From: CAZDDI01 sp964504195
Lineage (GTDB): Bacteria; Chloroflexota; Anaerolineae; B4-G1; SLSP01
Direction: 5' to 3'
Length of the DNA stretch: 34,680 nt
Assembly (NCBI GenBank): GCA_964504195.1
Contig: CAZDDI010000050.1
Coordinates: 1-34,680, forward strand
In this document: positions 15,968 to 24,142 of the stretch, in pieces
Layout of the letters: the number at the start of each line of letters is the position of its first letter
Position numbering within the stretch: position 1 is the first letter of the stretch
Notes under the pieces: generated by a model
Seen by the model: the letters and a program-made list of their open reading frames with translations, nothing else
Told to the model about the DNA's origin: nothing
Databases searched by the model: none
Program-made: the position numbers and the translations under genes

Positions 15968-16416
15968 TGGCAACACTTCCGCCTAATCCAGCCTTGGCAC
16001 AATTCATCAAGCCAACTCTGGATACGCCGTTTCACATTGATTTTGAGTGGTGGCGCAAACAAGGCCTGGATTTCAATGTGGAATTACTGGCCCACCTATG
16101 CCCCGAACATCGTGCAGCTTACGCCGGGCAGCGCGTGGGAGAGAAAATTGATTGGATAGATTGGAAAACAGGCGAGGTAAAACAGGTAGATGGGTTGCAC
16201 TACGTCATCACAACACATTGCAGCAAGCAACCGGGCTACCTTACGCAAGCCTCTACATTACTTGCGGCACTCTTCCGTGTCTTTTTGAGCAACGGCAATC
16301 AACCGCTCACTTGTCGCCAGCTCAGCACGCTGGTAGGGCATCTGCCGGAGCAAGTGTTGGGCGTGCTTGCCGGGCGCGTGGTGAAAAAGGGCCTCCGTCC
16401 AGTACTAGAACGCTGA
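15967..16416 (+). CDS. Uncharacterised 149-residue partner protein
   Basis: Starts at an ATG overlapping the stop of the previous gene by one base, with GAGGAG seven bases before it. No family recognised. The N-terminal part (FHIDFEWWRKQGLDFNVELLAHLC) and a central strand pair (KIDWIDWKTGEVKQVDGLHYVI) precede a helical C-terminus that ends basic (RVVKKGLRPVLER). Residues about 95-145, with two helices then LTCRQLSTLVGHLPEQVLGVL, could be a helix-turn-helix-like unit, which is inference only. Two cysteines (in AHLCPEH and THCSKQ) are not arranged as an obvious metal site. It is followed within 10 bp by a tRNA gene, so may be co-transcribed with it. Confidence 0.78.
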   Translation: MATLPPNPALAQFIKPTLDTPFHIDFEWWRKQGLDFNVELLAHLCPEHRAAYAGQRVGEKIDWIDWKTGEVKQVDGLHYVITTHCSKQPGYLTQASTLLAALFRVFLSNGNQPLTCRQLSTLVGHLPEQVLGVLAGRVVKKGLRPVLER

Positions 16417-16425
16417 TGGTTTTAG

Positions 16426-16499
16426 GCCCCCGTAGCGCAATTGGACAGCGCGGCGGACTTCTAATCCGTAGGTTGTGAGTTCGAGTCTCACCGGGGGTG
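16426..16499 (+). tRNA. tRNA-Arg (anticodon UCU)
   Basis: Acceptor stem GCCCCCG pairs with CGGGGGT (first pair G-U). D arm GCGC/GCGC around AATTGGACA, anticodon loop CTTCTAA giving UCU, and T arm GTGAG/CTCAC around TTCGAGT are all complete. The discriminator is G; the encoded 3' end continues CA but a full CCA is not encoded. It reads AGA codons, which are rare in a G+C-rich genome. It follows the 149-residue gene by 10 bp. Confidence 0.95.
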
Positions 16500-16508
16500 C
16501 AGTAACGC

Positions 16509-16536
16509 AAAACGGCGGCTTATGAGCCGCCGTTTT
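16509..16536. terminator. Bidirectional terminator shared by tRNA-Arg and the kinase gene
   Basis: AAAACGGCGGCT and AGCCGCCGTTTT make 12 perfect pairs around TATG. Being flanked by A-run and T-run it works on both strands. The stop codon and last five codons of the minus-strand kinase are encoded inside it. Confidence 0.85.
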
Positions 16537-18967
16537 GTGTTGCTTTATTGGGCAACGCGAGTGTTGCCGGTGGTTTGAGCGGCAACGCTACATGGAACCG
16601 GCTGCCGGGGCAGCCTTCCTCATCATGGCCGGGGCTTTCCACCCAAATCTGCCCCCCATGCGCTTCTACGATACCTTTGGCTATGGTCAACCCCAACCCC
16701 GGCCCGCCGCCCTTGAATTTTGTCTTCCCCGATGAGTGCAACGCCACCTGCCCGGTCTGGTAGAACTTCTCGAAAATCAAATCGTGATGCTGTGGATCAA
16801 TGCCGATACCCGTATCCGTGATAATAATCTCCACGCCAGCAGTCGCTACATCCCGGTAGCCCGCCGCGAAAGTAGTCCCCGCAACACTGATATGTCCGCC
16901 GTCCGGCGTGTACTTGATTGCATTGATGAGCAGTTGATAGAATACCTTGACCAGCTCGTCACGATCACCTTGGAGAAGCGGGAGCTCCTCCAAAGGTTCA
17001 ATCACCAGCGTCAGCCGCCGCTCTGCTAACGCTTCACGTAAGGGCGCCACGGCAGCTTTGATGCTGCTGCTCAGCGCCAACGTATCTGCGTAAATCTCCA
17101 ATGTGCGGTTGTCAATCCGCGCCATGTCCACCATCGTATCAATGATTTCCTTAAGGCGCGTACCGCTTTTGAGGATATTATCTAACATGGGCCGATGCAT
17201 GGCATGATCCTTAAGATCAGGTGACTTTATCAACAGTTGCGCGAAGCCCAACAACACCGTGAGGGGGGTCCGCAATTCGTGCGAAGCGACCGCGATGAAA
17301 TCGGTCTTGGTATGATCAATGCGTTCGAGTTGCGCATAAGCATTAGCAAGTTCAGAGTACAGCCGCGCATTATTGAGCGCAATAGCCGTCTGTCCGGCGA
17401 ATGAAAGAGCCAACGTGGTTTCATCTTCCGTGTAAGCGGTAGGCGTCTCGCGCGTGAGCGAGAACATCCCAATGATTGCTTGCGCTTCGTCAATGAGCGG
17501 CACCCCCATCCAGGCACGCGCTTCGGGCAACCCCTTCACCTGTTGGAAATCGGGCCGCCCACGCACATCGGTGATAATCAACGGCTTTTTGAGCTCGCGG
17601 AGCTGATCAAAAATATCACCGCGCGTAATGGGAAAACTGATCTTTGTAGGCGCGCTGCCCACGGGGAAACCAAACGCCGCGACGATTTCTATCGACTCTT
17701 CCTGGCACAACATCACCGAACCTCTATCGAACGGGACAATCTGCACCAGATTACCCAAAATTAAGTCGAGCACTTCCTGCAAGTTGAGCGTGCGCGAAAG
17801 TGCATAACTCACCTCGTAGAGCATTTCTGTCAGCATCCGGCGCGAATACTCGCTTTGGTACAGCAGCGCGTTGTTAATGGCAATGGCGACCTGATCGGCC
17901 AAGGATTTGAATACCTGTGTATCAACTTCGGAAAAAGCGTTGAGGCGTTCACTCTGAATATCCAATATACCCAGCAGCTCCCCGCCGATTTCCAACGGCA
18001 ACACCAATTCGGCGCGGGTATCGGGAACAAGAACGCTCTTGACATAGCGCGTATCCAGTTGCACATCATTAACACAGACCACTTCGTGATGGCTGGCCGC
18101 CTGCCCGATAAGACCCTGATCAATACGTAATTTGAAATTCTGCTCGGCGAGCGCGCTCCCCGATTTGCCACTGCCGGCGCGGGAAACCATGTAAGATTTA
18201 GATTCATCCACCAGGAAAATGCCAACGTAATAATACCGAAACCGCTCCTGAATCAGATCGGTAACATGATTGAGCAGTACATCCAAATCCAACAGGGCGT
18301 TAACATTTTGACTAACTTCGGTAAGTGTGGCGAGATGAAGCGTCTGATGCTCAAGTTCATAGGTACGTTGGGTGTTTTGCTCGAGCAAGCGCTCGTGGCG
18401 AAATAGTGCTTGCCGACGGGTGAAGTGAATAATAAAGCTGAGCGCTGTGGCGGCACCCAGCGCAATGACATATTCCAGCCATAGGGTGGGATCAGCGGCC
18501 CGGAGCAATAACAAGCCCCAACCGCCCAGGGTAAGCACAATCACAGCGATCAACCAGGGAGTGGCGAGCAAAATATAGCCGACGCCAATCAGCAAAATGA
18601 TTAGGTTGGTAGTATGTTGCGGTAAACCGGTAAAGAAAATGTCGCTGAAACGGTGGATAAGCATTCCGCAAGTCAGCGCCATACTTATCGGATGTGCGTA
18701 ACGGGCCGGGAGCCGTTGGCGGCGCAGAAGCAATGCCAGTATCAGGAAAGCAACTACATTTGTTACTGCTATTACAGCAAGCCATCCACTATACGGCATA
18801 CCTTCGCGCAAATGACTTAGCGTGTAGAATGTATAAAGCCCCGCCAGCACCAGGCTGACGGGGAACAGGCTTTGTAGGACTTCGGCGTTGAGGGTGCGCT
18901 CAAAATCCACCGTGCCCGGCTGTGGCGACGGTGACGCGGCTGCTGTGGGGGGAGACTGTACTTGCAT
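16520..18967 (-). CDS. Membrane sensor histidine kinase with two GAF domains
   Basis: An 815-residue kinase. Residues about 30-190 contain six or seven hydrophobic helices forming a membrane sensor module. A short coiled linker is followed by two GAF domains (about 215-370 and 390-540). The HisKA H-box is FIAVASHELRTPLTVL with the phospho-accepting His near 558; the ATPase part has LLINAIKYTPDGG (N box), TDTGIGIDPQHHDLIFEKF (G1/F) and GGPGLGLTIAKGIVEAHGG (G2). All catalytic motifs are intact. Similar kinases in Chloroflexota answer to redox, light or small ligands through GAF domains; the signal here is unknown. No response regulator gene is adjacent, so it is an orphan. The ATG has only AAGAAG nearby as a weak ribosome binding site. 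Confidence 0.95.
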   Translation of the reverse strand: MQVQSPPTAAASPSPQPGTVDFERTLNAEVLQSLFPVSLVLAGLYTFYTLSHLREGMPYSGWLAVIAVTNVVAFLILALLLRRQRLPARYAHPISMALTCGMLIHRFSDIFFTGLPQHTTNLIILLIGVGYILLATPWLIAVIVLTLGGWGLLLLRAADPTLWLEYVIALGAATALSFIIHFTRRQALFRHERLLEQNTQRTYELEHQTLHLATLTEVSQNVNALLDLDVLLNHVTDLIQERFRYYYVGIFLVDESKSYMVSRAGSGKSGSALAEQNFKLRIDQGLIGQAASHHEVVCVNDVQLDTRYVKSVLVPDTRAELVLPLEIGGELLGILDIQSERLNAFSEVDTQVFKSLADQVAIAINNALLYQSEYSRRMLTEMLYEVSYALSRTLNLQEVLDLILGNLVQIVPFDRGSVMLCQEESIEIVAAFGFPVGSAPTKISFPITRGDIFDQLRELKKPLIITDVRGRPDFQQVKGLPEARAWMGVPLIDEAQAIIGMFSLTRETPTAYTEDETTLALSFAGQTAIALNNARLYSELANAYAQLERIDHTKTDFIAVASHELRTPLTVLLGFAQLLIKSPDLKDHAMHRPMLDNILKSGTRLKEIIDTMVDMARIDNRTLEIYADTLALSSSIKAAVAPLREALAERRLTLVIEPLEELPLLQGDRDELVKVFYQLLINAIKYTPDGGHISVAGTTFAAGYRDVATAGVEIIITDTGIGIDPQHHDLIFEKFYQTGQVALHSSGKTKFKGGGPGLGLTIAKGIVEAHGGQIWVESPGHDEEGCPGSRFHVALPLKPPATLALPNKATQNGGS

Positions 18968-19005
18968 ACGTGGCTGCGCTTCTTATTACAATGATCCTGC
19001 TTTAA

Positions 19006-20190
19006 TCATACTCCGGGTGGGGTAGAATGCAAATCCGCCTCGGGATAATCCGCACGCATCCGATGCAGCCCCCACCAGCCCAGTACCCCAAACACAATCA
19101 CGATAGCTTCGATAGCCCAAATTTTCCCCAGGCTTTGCAGCCCAGTCAACTGCCCCCAGGCCGCGACGGTATCAATGGCTGTTTTGTAGATGAAGGCCAA
19201 CCAGAACCAGCGCGGTTGCTTTTTCGCTACTGCGTAGAAAAGCAAAACATTTGAGCATACATGCAGCAATACTGTGAACAACCGCTCAACAATGGGGGCG
19301 ATGCTGTAAAGTAGATTGTTAGCTTTCGCCAGCTCATGGAGCGCCTCTAAGGGAAGTGTATGTGGTGCCATCAGGGCCAAGAGCACGGGGATTAACGCGC
19401 CGCCGCCTAGCAGCAGCGCCTCCACTGCCCCGAAGCCAATACCGAAAGCCAAGGCTGGTCCCCACGGGACACGCCCCAGGCGGGTATAGCGCAACAGGAA
19501 CCAGGTGAGCGCCACCTCGAAGACTCCCGTCAATGCACCGACGTAAAGGTAGAATAGCGGCCCAGCGAACGTCTCCGGCAGTGCCCCGTAAAGCACGGTA
19601 TAGACCGGTGTGTTGATAGGGATAGCCCAGGCGAACTTGAGCGCAACCGTGATAACCCAAGCAAGCGCGCCCAGCGCCAAGTAGCGCGCCCCCAGGCGTC
19701 GCCACAGCGCATAACCGAAATAAGTGCAAGCGACCAGAATCATGCCCAAGCCCGGCAACAACGTCAACAGGGTGAGTTGCGGAATCTCGATGGGCTGCGG
19801 TTGCCACACAAGATTGTATTGCACTTCAAGCGGAGCATCCCACACCAGACCCATCTGGTATGTCCCTGCCGAAGGCGTGAGCGTGGTGTTGATGGCGAAT
19901 GGCCCAGGCGTGCTGATACTATCTGCAAAGACTACATCCCCATCAACGGCGCGCAGCTGTAACTGCACACTGCCCGCGATCAATATGCCGCGAAAGTCCA
20001 CCCCCACCGGGTCGCCGGTCTGGACAACCGCCACGTGAAAAGGCAGCTCCTCGCCCGATTCATCCGTGTCGAGCGTAGCCCCAGTGATACTCGCACCAAC
20101 GAACGGTGCCGGTTCAGATTGGGAAACATTACAGCCCGCCAGCAACAGCACGAAAAGCAGAAGCAAGCAAGCAATGCGTGATAATTTCAT
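19006..20190 (-). CDS. Lipoprotein fused to YhfC-like (DUF2324) membrane domain
   Basis: A 394-residue protein. It begins MKLSRIACLL and a lipobox LLLAGC puts the lipidated Cys at 20. The start at 20190 is chosen because AGGGGG lies just before it and because the signal peptide then has normal length. Residues about 25-140 form a beta-rich extracellular domain. After about 145 there are eight or so membrane helices with GVFEVALTWFLLRY, GIGFGAVEALLLGG and PIVERLFTVLLHVCSNVLLFYAV, which I recognise as the motif order of the YhfC family, thought to be related to CPBP/PrsW glutamic intramembrane proteases. In those, the first motif is usually an E-E pair; here the second Glu is Val, so catalytic ability is in doubt. 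It lies alone after the kinase gene. Confidence 0.72.
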   Translation of the reverse strand: MKLSRIACLLLLFVLLLAGCNVSQSEPAPFVGASITGATLDTDESGEELPFHVAVVQTGDPVGVDFRGILIAGSVQLQLRAVDGDVVFADSISTPGPFAINTTLTPSAGTYQMGLVWDAPLEVQYNLVWQPQPIEIPQLTLLTLLPGLGMILVACTYFGYALWRRLGARYLALGALAWVITVALKFAWAIPINTPVYTVLYGALPETFAGPLFYLYVGALTGVFEVALTWFLLRYTRLGRVPWGPALAFGIGFGAVEALLLGGGALIPVLLALMAPHTLPLEALHELAKANNLLYSIAPIVERLFTVLLHVCSNVLLFYAVAKKQPRWFWLAFIYKTAIDTVAAWGQLTGLQSLGKIWAIEAIVIVFGVLGWWGLHRMRADYPEADLHSTPPGV

Positions 20191-20220
20191 AGTGAATCCC
20201 CCTATAGACTGCATACCATG

Positions 20221-20354
20221 CAATGTCATTAAGTTTAGGGCCTAGAGCTGGCAGATTTCAAGGCCTTAAGCCTACAAAACATCGTTATTCACCGGTAAAA
20301 TGCCACCCCACCCAATTTGGGTAAAACCTGCCCAATCTTAACTTAATGACATTG
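20221..20354. repeat. Palindromic element with 15-bp terminal inverted repeats
   Basis: CAATGTCATTAAGTT (20221-20235) and AACTTAATGACATTG (20340-20354) are perfect inverted repeats bounding a 134-bp non-coding unit. Its right-hand end is repeated almost exactly at 8479-8511. The terminal sequence resembles that of the element at 695-816 in style (CAAT..., ...CTTAACT...), suggesting one broad family. Confidence 0.7.
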
Positions 20355-20515
20355 AGTACAATTATAATCCAATCTTGCGACACGTCACTTGACACTTAGG
20401 GCTATCGCATTTTACCATGTGTGGCAAAAATGCGGCCTCTCAAGGCCGGAGATAAAAGGAGATTTTTATGGCGGGGCAACAAACATTGTAAGGGGGATGA
20501 GTTCTCTAAATGCGA

Positions 20516-20627
20516 TGGGTGTGTTTCATTTCAGTTATGGAACGAGGCTGGCACGGTCGGAGACCGGGCAGAGCAAGCTGGGGCCGGTCTCCGACCGTGC
20601 CCCTCTAACTCAGATGAAACACACCCA
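20516..20627. repeat. Nested perfect palindrome
   Basis: Outer 14-bp arms (20516-20529 and 20614-20627) and inner 18-bp arms (20550-20567 and 20584-20601) are both perfect. The inner pair is GGCACGGTCGGAGACCGG with its complement. No coding capacity. It can fold into a long cruciform and lies about 20 bp before the ABC operon promoter. Confidence 0.78.
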
Positions 20628-20644
20628 AATACGATAGCTCTGAC

Positions 20645-20672
20645 TTGACACCCCGAAGGGTTTGAGTAGTAT
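20645..20672 (+). promoter_or_regulatory. Probable promoter of amino acid ABC operon
   Basis: TTGACA (20645-20650), 16 bp, TAGTAT (20667-20672). A leader of about 170 nt would precede the binding-protein gene. It has two AAGGAGG tracts, of which only the second serves a start codon. Confidence 0.6.
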
Positions 20673-20850
20673 AGATGATTAGGGTGCATTGCCCCGCTGC
20701 GCGCAGCACCATCACACTTAAATTAAGGAGGTACAAAACAAAAAGGCTATTCGGAGGCTGTGATGGGGCACATTCCCCCTCAATAGTGCCACGTCACACG
20801 ATTGCTTCGCTCTGCAAAAATAGTTCGCATCAGTAAGGAGGATACATCTT

Positions 20851-21705
20851 ATGAAACGCATCAGTTTGACTCTGTTAAGTCTATTGATTGTAACGACGTT
20901 GTTGTTGACTGCCTGTGGCCCTAAACCCACCGATGCCCCCATAATCATTGACACCGGGCGGCCTACCGTTGAAGCTCCTCCGGGCAGCGCGCTGGCGAAA
21001 ATCCGTGAGGCGGGTGTCCTCATTGTGGGCACCTCTGCCGATTACCCACCCTTCGAGTTCATCAACGCAAGCAACGACTTCGATGGCTTTGACATAGCCC
21101 TCATCCGCGAAATCGGTACGCGCATGGGCGTGCGTGTCGAAATCAAAGATATGGCTTTCGATGGGCTGATTGCAGCCCTGCGCGCCGGGCAAATTGACGC
21201 CATCGTCGCGGCGATGTCAGCCACCCCCGACCGCGCCCAGCAAGTAACCTTCAGCATGAACTACTACGTCGGCACCGATGCGATTCTGGTAGCGACCGGC
21301 TCCGGGTTGACCTTCACGGACGCCAAGGAAATCGCCGGTTATCGCGTGGGCGTGCAGACCGGTACGATCCACGAACAATGGGTCGAGGAAGAGCTGATAG
21401 CAACCGGCTTACTTCAGGCTGCCAATTTCACACGCTACGAGCGCGCCGATCAGGCAGTCCTCGATCTCAAGAACGGCCGCATTGACGTAGTGGCGATGGA
21501 TTTCTTTGCTGCGAACGCCTATCTGGCCCAAGGCGGTATCGAGCTGGCGTTGGAGCAGAACCTCGCCGGTGAGAACATGGCGGTTGCGCTCCCGCTGGGG
21601 GCAACCGAATTGCAAACCGAGATCGACCTCATCATCCAGGAACTGCAAGAAGAAGGCTTCATCACGCGCCTCGGCGAACAATATCTAGCCGGCGGCTTGG
21701 AGTAA
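20851..21705 (+). CDS. Polar amino acid ABC transporter, substrate-binding lipoprotein
   Basis: A 284-residue binding protein of the SBP family 3 type. Lipobox LLLTAC with Cys22 anchors it outside the membrane. The mature part has ALAKIREAGVLIVGTSADYPPFEF, GFDIALIREIGTRMGV, LRAGQIDAIVAAMSATPDR and YRVGVQTGTIHEQW, in family order. Arg in ATPDRAQQV is the usual carboxylate-binding residue. It gathers a polar amino acid for the two permeases and the ATPase downstream. Start ATG has AAGGAGGATACATCTT before it. A hairpin after the stop may set a higher level of this protein than of the transporter. Confidence 0.95.
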   Translation: MKRISLTLLSLLIVTTLLLTACGPKPTDAPIIIDTGRPTVEAPPGSALAKIREAGVLIVGTSADYPPFEFINASNDFDGFDIALIREIGTRMGVRVEIKDMAFDGLIAALRAGQIDAIVAAMSATPDRAQQVTFSMNYYVGTDAILVATGSGLTFTDAKEIAGYRVGVQTGTIHEQWVEEELIATGLLQAANFTRYERADQAVLDLKNGRIDVVAMDFFAANAYLAQGGIELALEQNLAGENMAVALPLGATELQTEIDLIIQELQEEGFITRLGEQYLAGGLE

Positions 21706-21713
21706 ACATCCTT

Positions 21714-21741
21714 GAGGGGCAACGCGTTTGCGTTGCCCCTC
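21714..21741 (+). terminator. Intercistronic hairpin after binding-protein gene
   Basis: GAGGGGCAACGC and GCGTTGCCCCTC make 12 perfect pairs around GTTT. There is no T tract. In other binding-protein operons such hairpins protect the upstream mRNA from 3' decay and lower downstream expression; that is likely here. Confidence 0.65.
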
Positions 21742-21772
21742 ATCCCGCACGCCATCGAAAGGAGCACAGATT

Positions 21773-22444
21773 ATGGAGAAACTCCAGGATATTCTCAACA
21801 GTATCCCCTACTTCGTGCAAGGCGCCGCTCTCACACTGTTTGTAGCCTTCGTGGCGTTGCTCGTGGGGCTGCTGATTGGGTTGCCGCTGGCGCTGTTGCG
21901 CGTGTACGGCAGCAAACTGCTAGCGCGCGCCGCGACCTGGTATAGTGTCGTTTTGCGGGGTTTGCCCTCATTAGTGGTCTTATTCATTATCTTTTACGGC
22001 ATCCCACCGCTGTTGGGCATCACTTTACCGGCGCTGTTGGCCGGCTGTATTGCTCTAGGAGTGTGCAGTAGCGCCTATCAGATGGAACTACTACGCGGCG
22101 CGATTCTCTCCGTAGGGCCTGGGCAAATGATGGCGGCGCGCGCGATGGGCATGAGCCACGCGCAAGCAGTCATCCACATCATCCTGCCGCAGGCCCTGCG
22201 GGCTGTCATCCCTTCCTGGTCCAACGAAGCCGCTGTGGTGCTCAAGGACTCTTCGCTGGTGTATGTGGTAGGCCTGGCCGAGCTCTTGCGTCGCTCGCAG
22301 CAGGTCGCCGCACGCACGCACCAGTTTTTCATCGTCTACTTGATCTGCGGCGTGATGTATTTCGTGATGACGTTCAGCGTCAATCGCGGCCTGGATCGCC
22401 TGGAAACCGTCCTCCGTTTACCCACCCCGCTGGAAGAACACTAA
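21773..22444 (+). CDS. Amino acid ABC transporter permease 1
   Basis: A 223-residue inner-membrane protein of the His/Glu/Gln/Arg permease family. About five hydrophobic helices are seen. The EAA coupling loop reads ARAMGMSHAQAVIHIILPQALRAVIPSWSNE, here in its normal place two-thirds along. LRGLPSLVVLFIIFYG is the family's N-terminal motif. ATG at 21773 with AAGGAG is chosen over a longer frame reading through the hairpin. It probably forms a heterodimer with the permease at 23222. Confidence 0.94.
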   Translation: MEKLQDILNSIPYFVQGAALTLFVAFVALLVGLLIGLPLALLRVYGSKLLARAATWYSVVLRGLPSLVVLFIIFYGIPPLLGITLPALLAGCIALGVCSSAYQMELLRGAILSVGPGQMMAARAMGMSHAQAVIHIILPQALRAVIPSWSNEAAVVLKDSSLVYVVGLAELLRRSQQVAARTHQFFIVYLICGVMYFVMTFSVNRGLDRLETVLRLPTPLEEH

Positions 22445-22456
22445 AAGGAGTTCCGA

Positions 22457-23218
22457 ATGAGCAAACACATCGTCACAGTCGAAGACCTGCACAAGACTTA
22501 TGGGACGAACCAGGTATTGAAAGGCGTGTCGCTCACCGTAGACGAAAGAGAAGTTTTGGTCATCATCGGGCCGAGCGGCACCGGCAAAAGCACCCTGCTG
22601 CGCTGTATCAACCTGCTCTCGCGCCCCGATAAAGGCCATATCTGGGTGGATGGCGAAGAGATCACTGCGCCGCACGCCAACGTCAACCACATCCGCGCGC
22701 GCGTCGGGATGGTGTTCCAGGATTTCAACTTGTTCAGCCACCTCACTGCGCTGCAAAATGTTACGATTGCCTTAACCAAGGTCAAAAAGATGTCCAAACC
22801 ACAGGCGCATGAGCTAGGAATGTTCGAACTGGAACGGGTAGGACTAGTCGAAAAGGCCGATCATTACCCCGCGCAGCTCTCCGGCGGCCAAAAGCAGCGC
22901 GTGGCGATTGCCCGCGCGTTGGGGATGGAGCCGCGCGTCATGCTCTTCGATGAACCTACATCCGCCCTCGACCCGGAGCTGATTGGCGAGGTCCTAGAGG
23001 TAATGAAGAAGTTGGCACGGGAAGGCATGACAATGCTGGTGGTGACACACGAGATGGGTTTTGCCCGCGAAGTGTCTACGCGCATGATTTTCATGGAAGG
23101 CGGCGTCATCGCCGAACAAGGCCCAACGAAGCAACTCTTCTCAAATCCACAACAACAGCGCACCCGTGAATTCCTTGGCAAAATTACCGAACTCCACGCA
23201 GAGCACGCAGGAGAGTAA
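22457..23218 (+). CDS. Amino acid ABC transporter ATP-binding protein
   Basis: A 253-residue ATPase. Walker A GPSGTGKST, Q-loop VFQDFNLF, signature LSGGQKQRVAIARAL, Walker B VMLFDEPTSALDPE and switch VVTHEM are all intact. It powers import by the flanking permeases. Ribosome binding site AAAAGGAG lies before the ATG. Sequence is closest in feel to GlnQ/ArtP/HisP-type ATPases. Confidence 0.96.
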   Translation: MSKHIVTVEDLHKTYGTNQVLKGVSLTVDEREVLVIIGPSGTGKSTLLRCINLLSRPDKGHIWVDGEEITAPHANVNHIRARVGMVFQDFNLFSHLTALQNVTIALTKVKKMSKPQAHELGMFELERVGLVEKADHYPAQLSGGQKQRVAIARALGMEPRVMLFDEPTSALDPELIGEVLEVMKKLAREGMTMLVVTHEMGFAREVSTRMIFMEGGVIAEQGPTKQLFSNPQQQRTREFLGKITELHAEHAGE

Positions 23219-23221
23219 GCC

Positions 23222-23950
23222 ATGGAAGGCATACGTACTTTTTGGAACATGATTTGGCCTGGCCTGGGTCAAGGCCTGCTAGTGACCTTACAAGTCAGCG
23301 CGGTGTCGCTGGCGCTTGGCTCGCTGCTGGGCCTGCCCGCTGCGCTGATGCGCGTCTATGGCCCAAAGTGGATGCGCTGGATTGCAATAGTCTACATTGA
23401 AGGAATGCGCGGCACGCCATTGCTGGTGCAGCTCTTCATCATCTTCTACGGGTTGCCGGATGTAGCGAACTGGGTTCACGCGCTGGGGGTTCCCCTAAGC
23501 ACCGCCCGGCAGATATTCGTGTTAGAGCGCATGACGGCGGCCTATCTAGCGCTAGGACTGAACAGCGGCGCATATCAGGCAGAATACTTCCGAGGTGCAA
23601 TTCAATCCATCCACGGCGGACAGATCATGGCCGCCCGCGCCCTGGGTATGTCGCGGATGCAGTCCATCCTGCATATCGTTTTGCCGCAGGCATTGCGGCT
23701 GGCCCTCCCAGCCTGGTCGAACGAAGTCGCTTATATGGTCAAATATAGCTCTGTCGTTTTCATCATCGCCGTGCCTGACCTACTGGCACGGGCTGGATTC
23801 ATCATCAGCCGCCACTTCAATCCAATGGAAATGTATCTCACGGTGGGCGCGATTTACCTGACACTAGTATTGGGTTTTTCCACTTTGATGACACGGGTGG
23901 AGAAACGGTTGGAAATCCCTGGGCTACAGATGGAAGTAGAGCGCACTTGA
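23222..23950 (+). CDS. Amino acid ABC transporter permease 2
   Basis: A 242-residue permease. GLLVTLQVSAVSLALGSLLGLPAALMRVYG opens the membrane part, EGMRGTPLLVQLFIIFYGLPD is the family motif and ARALGMSRMQSILHIVLPQALRLALPAWSNE is the EAA loop that docks on the ATPase. It begins three bases after the ATPase stop with AGGAG overlapping the upstream gene, so is tightly coupled. An insert of about 25 residues after the FYGLPD motif is absent from permease 1. Confidence 0.95.
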   Translation: MEGIRTFWNMIWPGLGQGLLVTLQVSAVSLALGSLLGLPAALMRVYGPKWMRWIAIVYIEGMRGTPLLVQLFIIFYGLPDVANWVHALGVPLSTARQIFVLERMTAAYLALGLNSGAYQAEYFRGAIQSIHGGQIMAARALGMSRMQSILHIVLPQALRLALPAWSNEVAYMVKYSSVVFIIAVPDLLARAGFIISRHFNPMEMYLTVGAIYLTLVLGFSTLMTRVEKRLEIPGLQMEVERT

Positions 23951-23952
23951 GG

Positions 23953-24022
23953 AACCGGGCACCGCTGCGCTACTTGCATTTATGGGTAACAATAGTATAA
24001 ATCTGGTACCCGGTTAGTTTTT
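23953..24022 (+). terminator. Terminator of the ABC operon
   Basis: AACCGGGCACC (23953-23963) pairs with GGTACCCGGTT (24005-24015) with one mismatch, and AGTTTTT follows. The loop is long (about 40 nt), so this is a weak or unusual terminator. Confidence 0.5.
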
Positions 24023-24142
24023 ATAAACAACGTATCAAGTACGCAAAGGGTTCTCCGGCCCAATTACCGGGGAGATGGAAACGCCCAACAACAGTCACAA
24101 GTCGTCCATTGTCAATGCCGCAACCCTAAAGGAGGTTCAGCC

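Larger units (their letters stand above)
20191..20850. other. 660-bp intergenic region rich in palindromes
   Basis: Between divergent units. It holds two palindromic elements (20221-20354 and 20516-20627), a promoter for the ABC operon and, at about 20727, an AAGGAGG tract with no start codon suitably placed after it. No gene is recognised. Confidence 0.7.

Noticed and set aside
20700..20850. Short leader peptide after the first AAGGAGG upstream of the binding-protein gene
   Set aside because: No ATG, GTG or TTG lies at a suitable distance with a meaningful frame.
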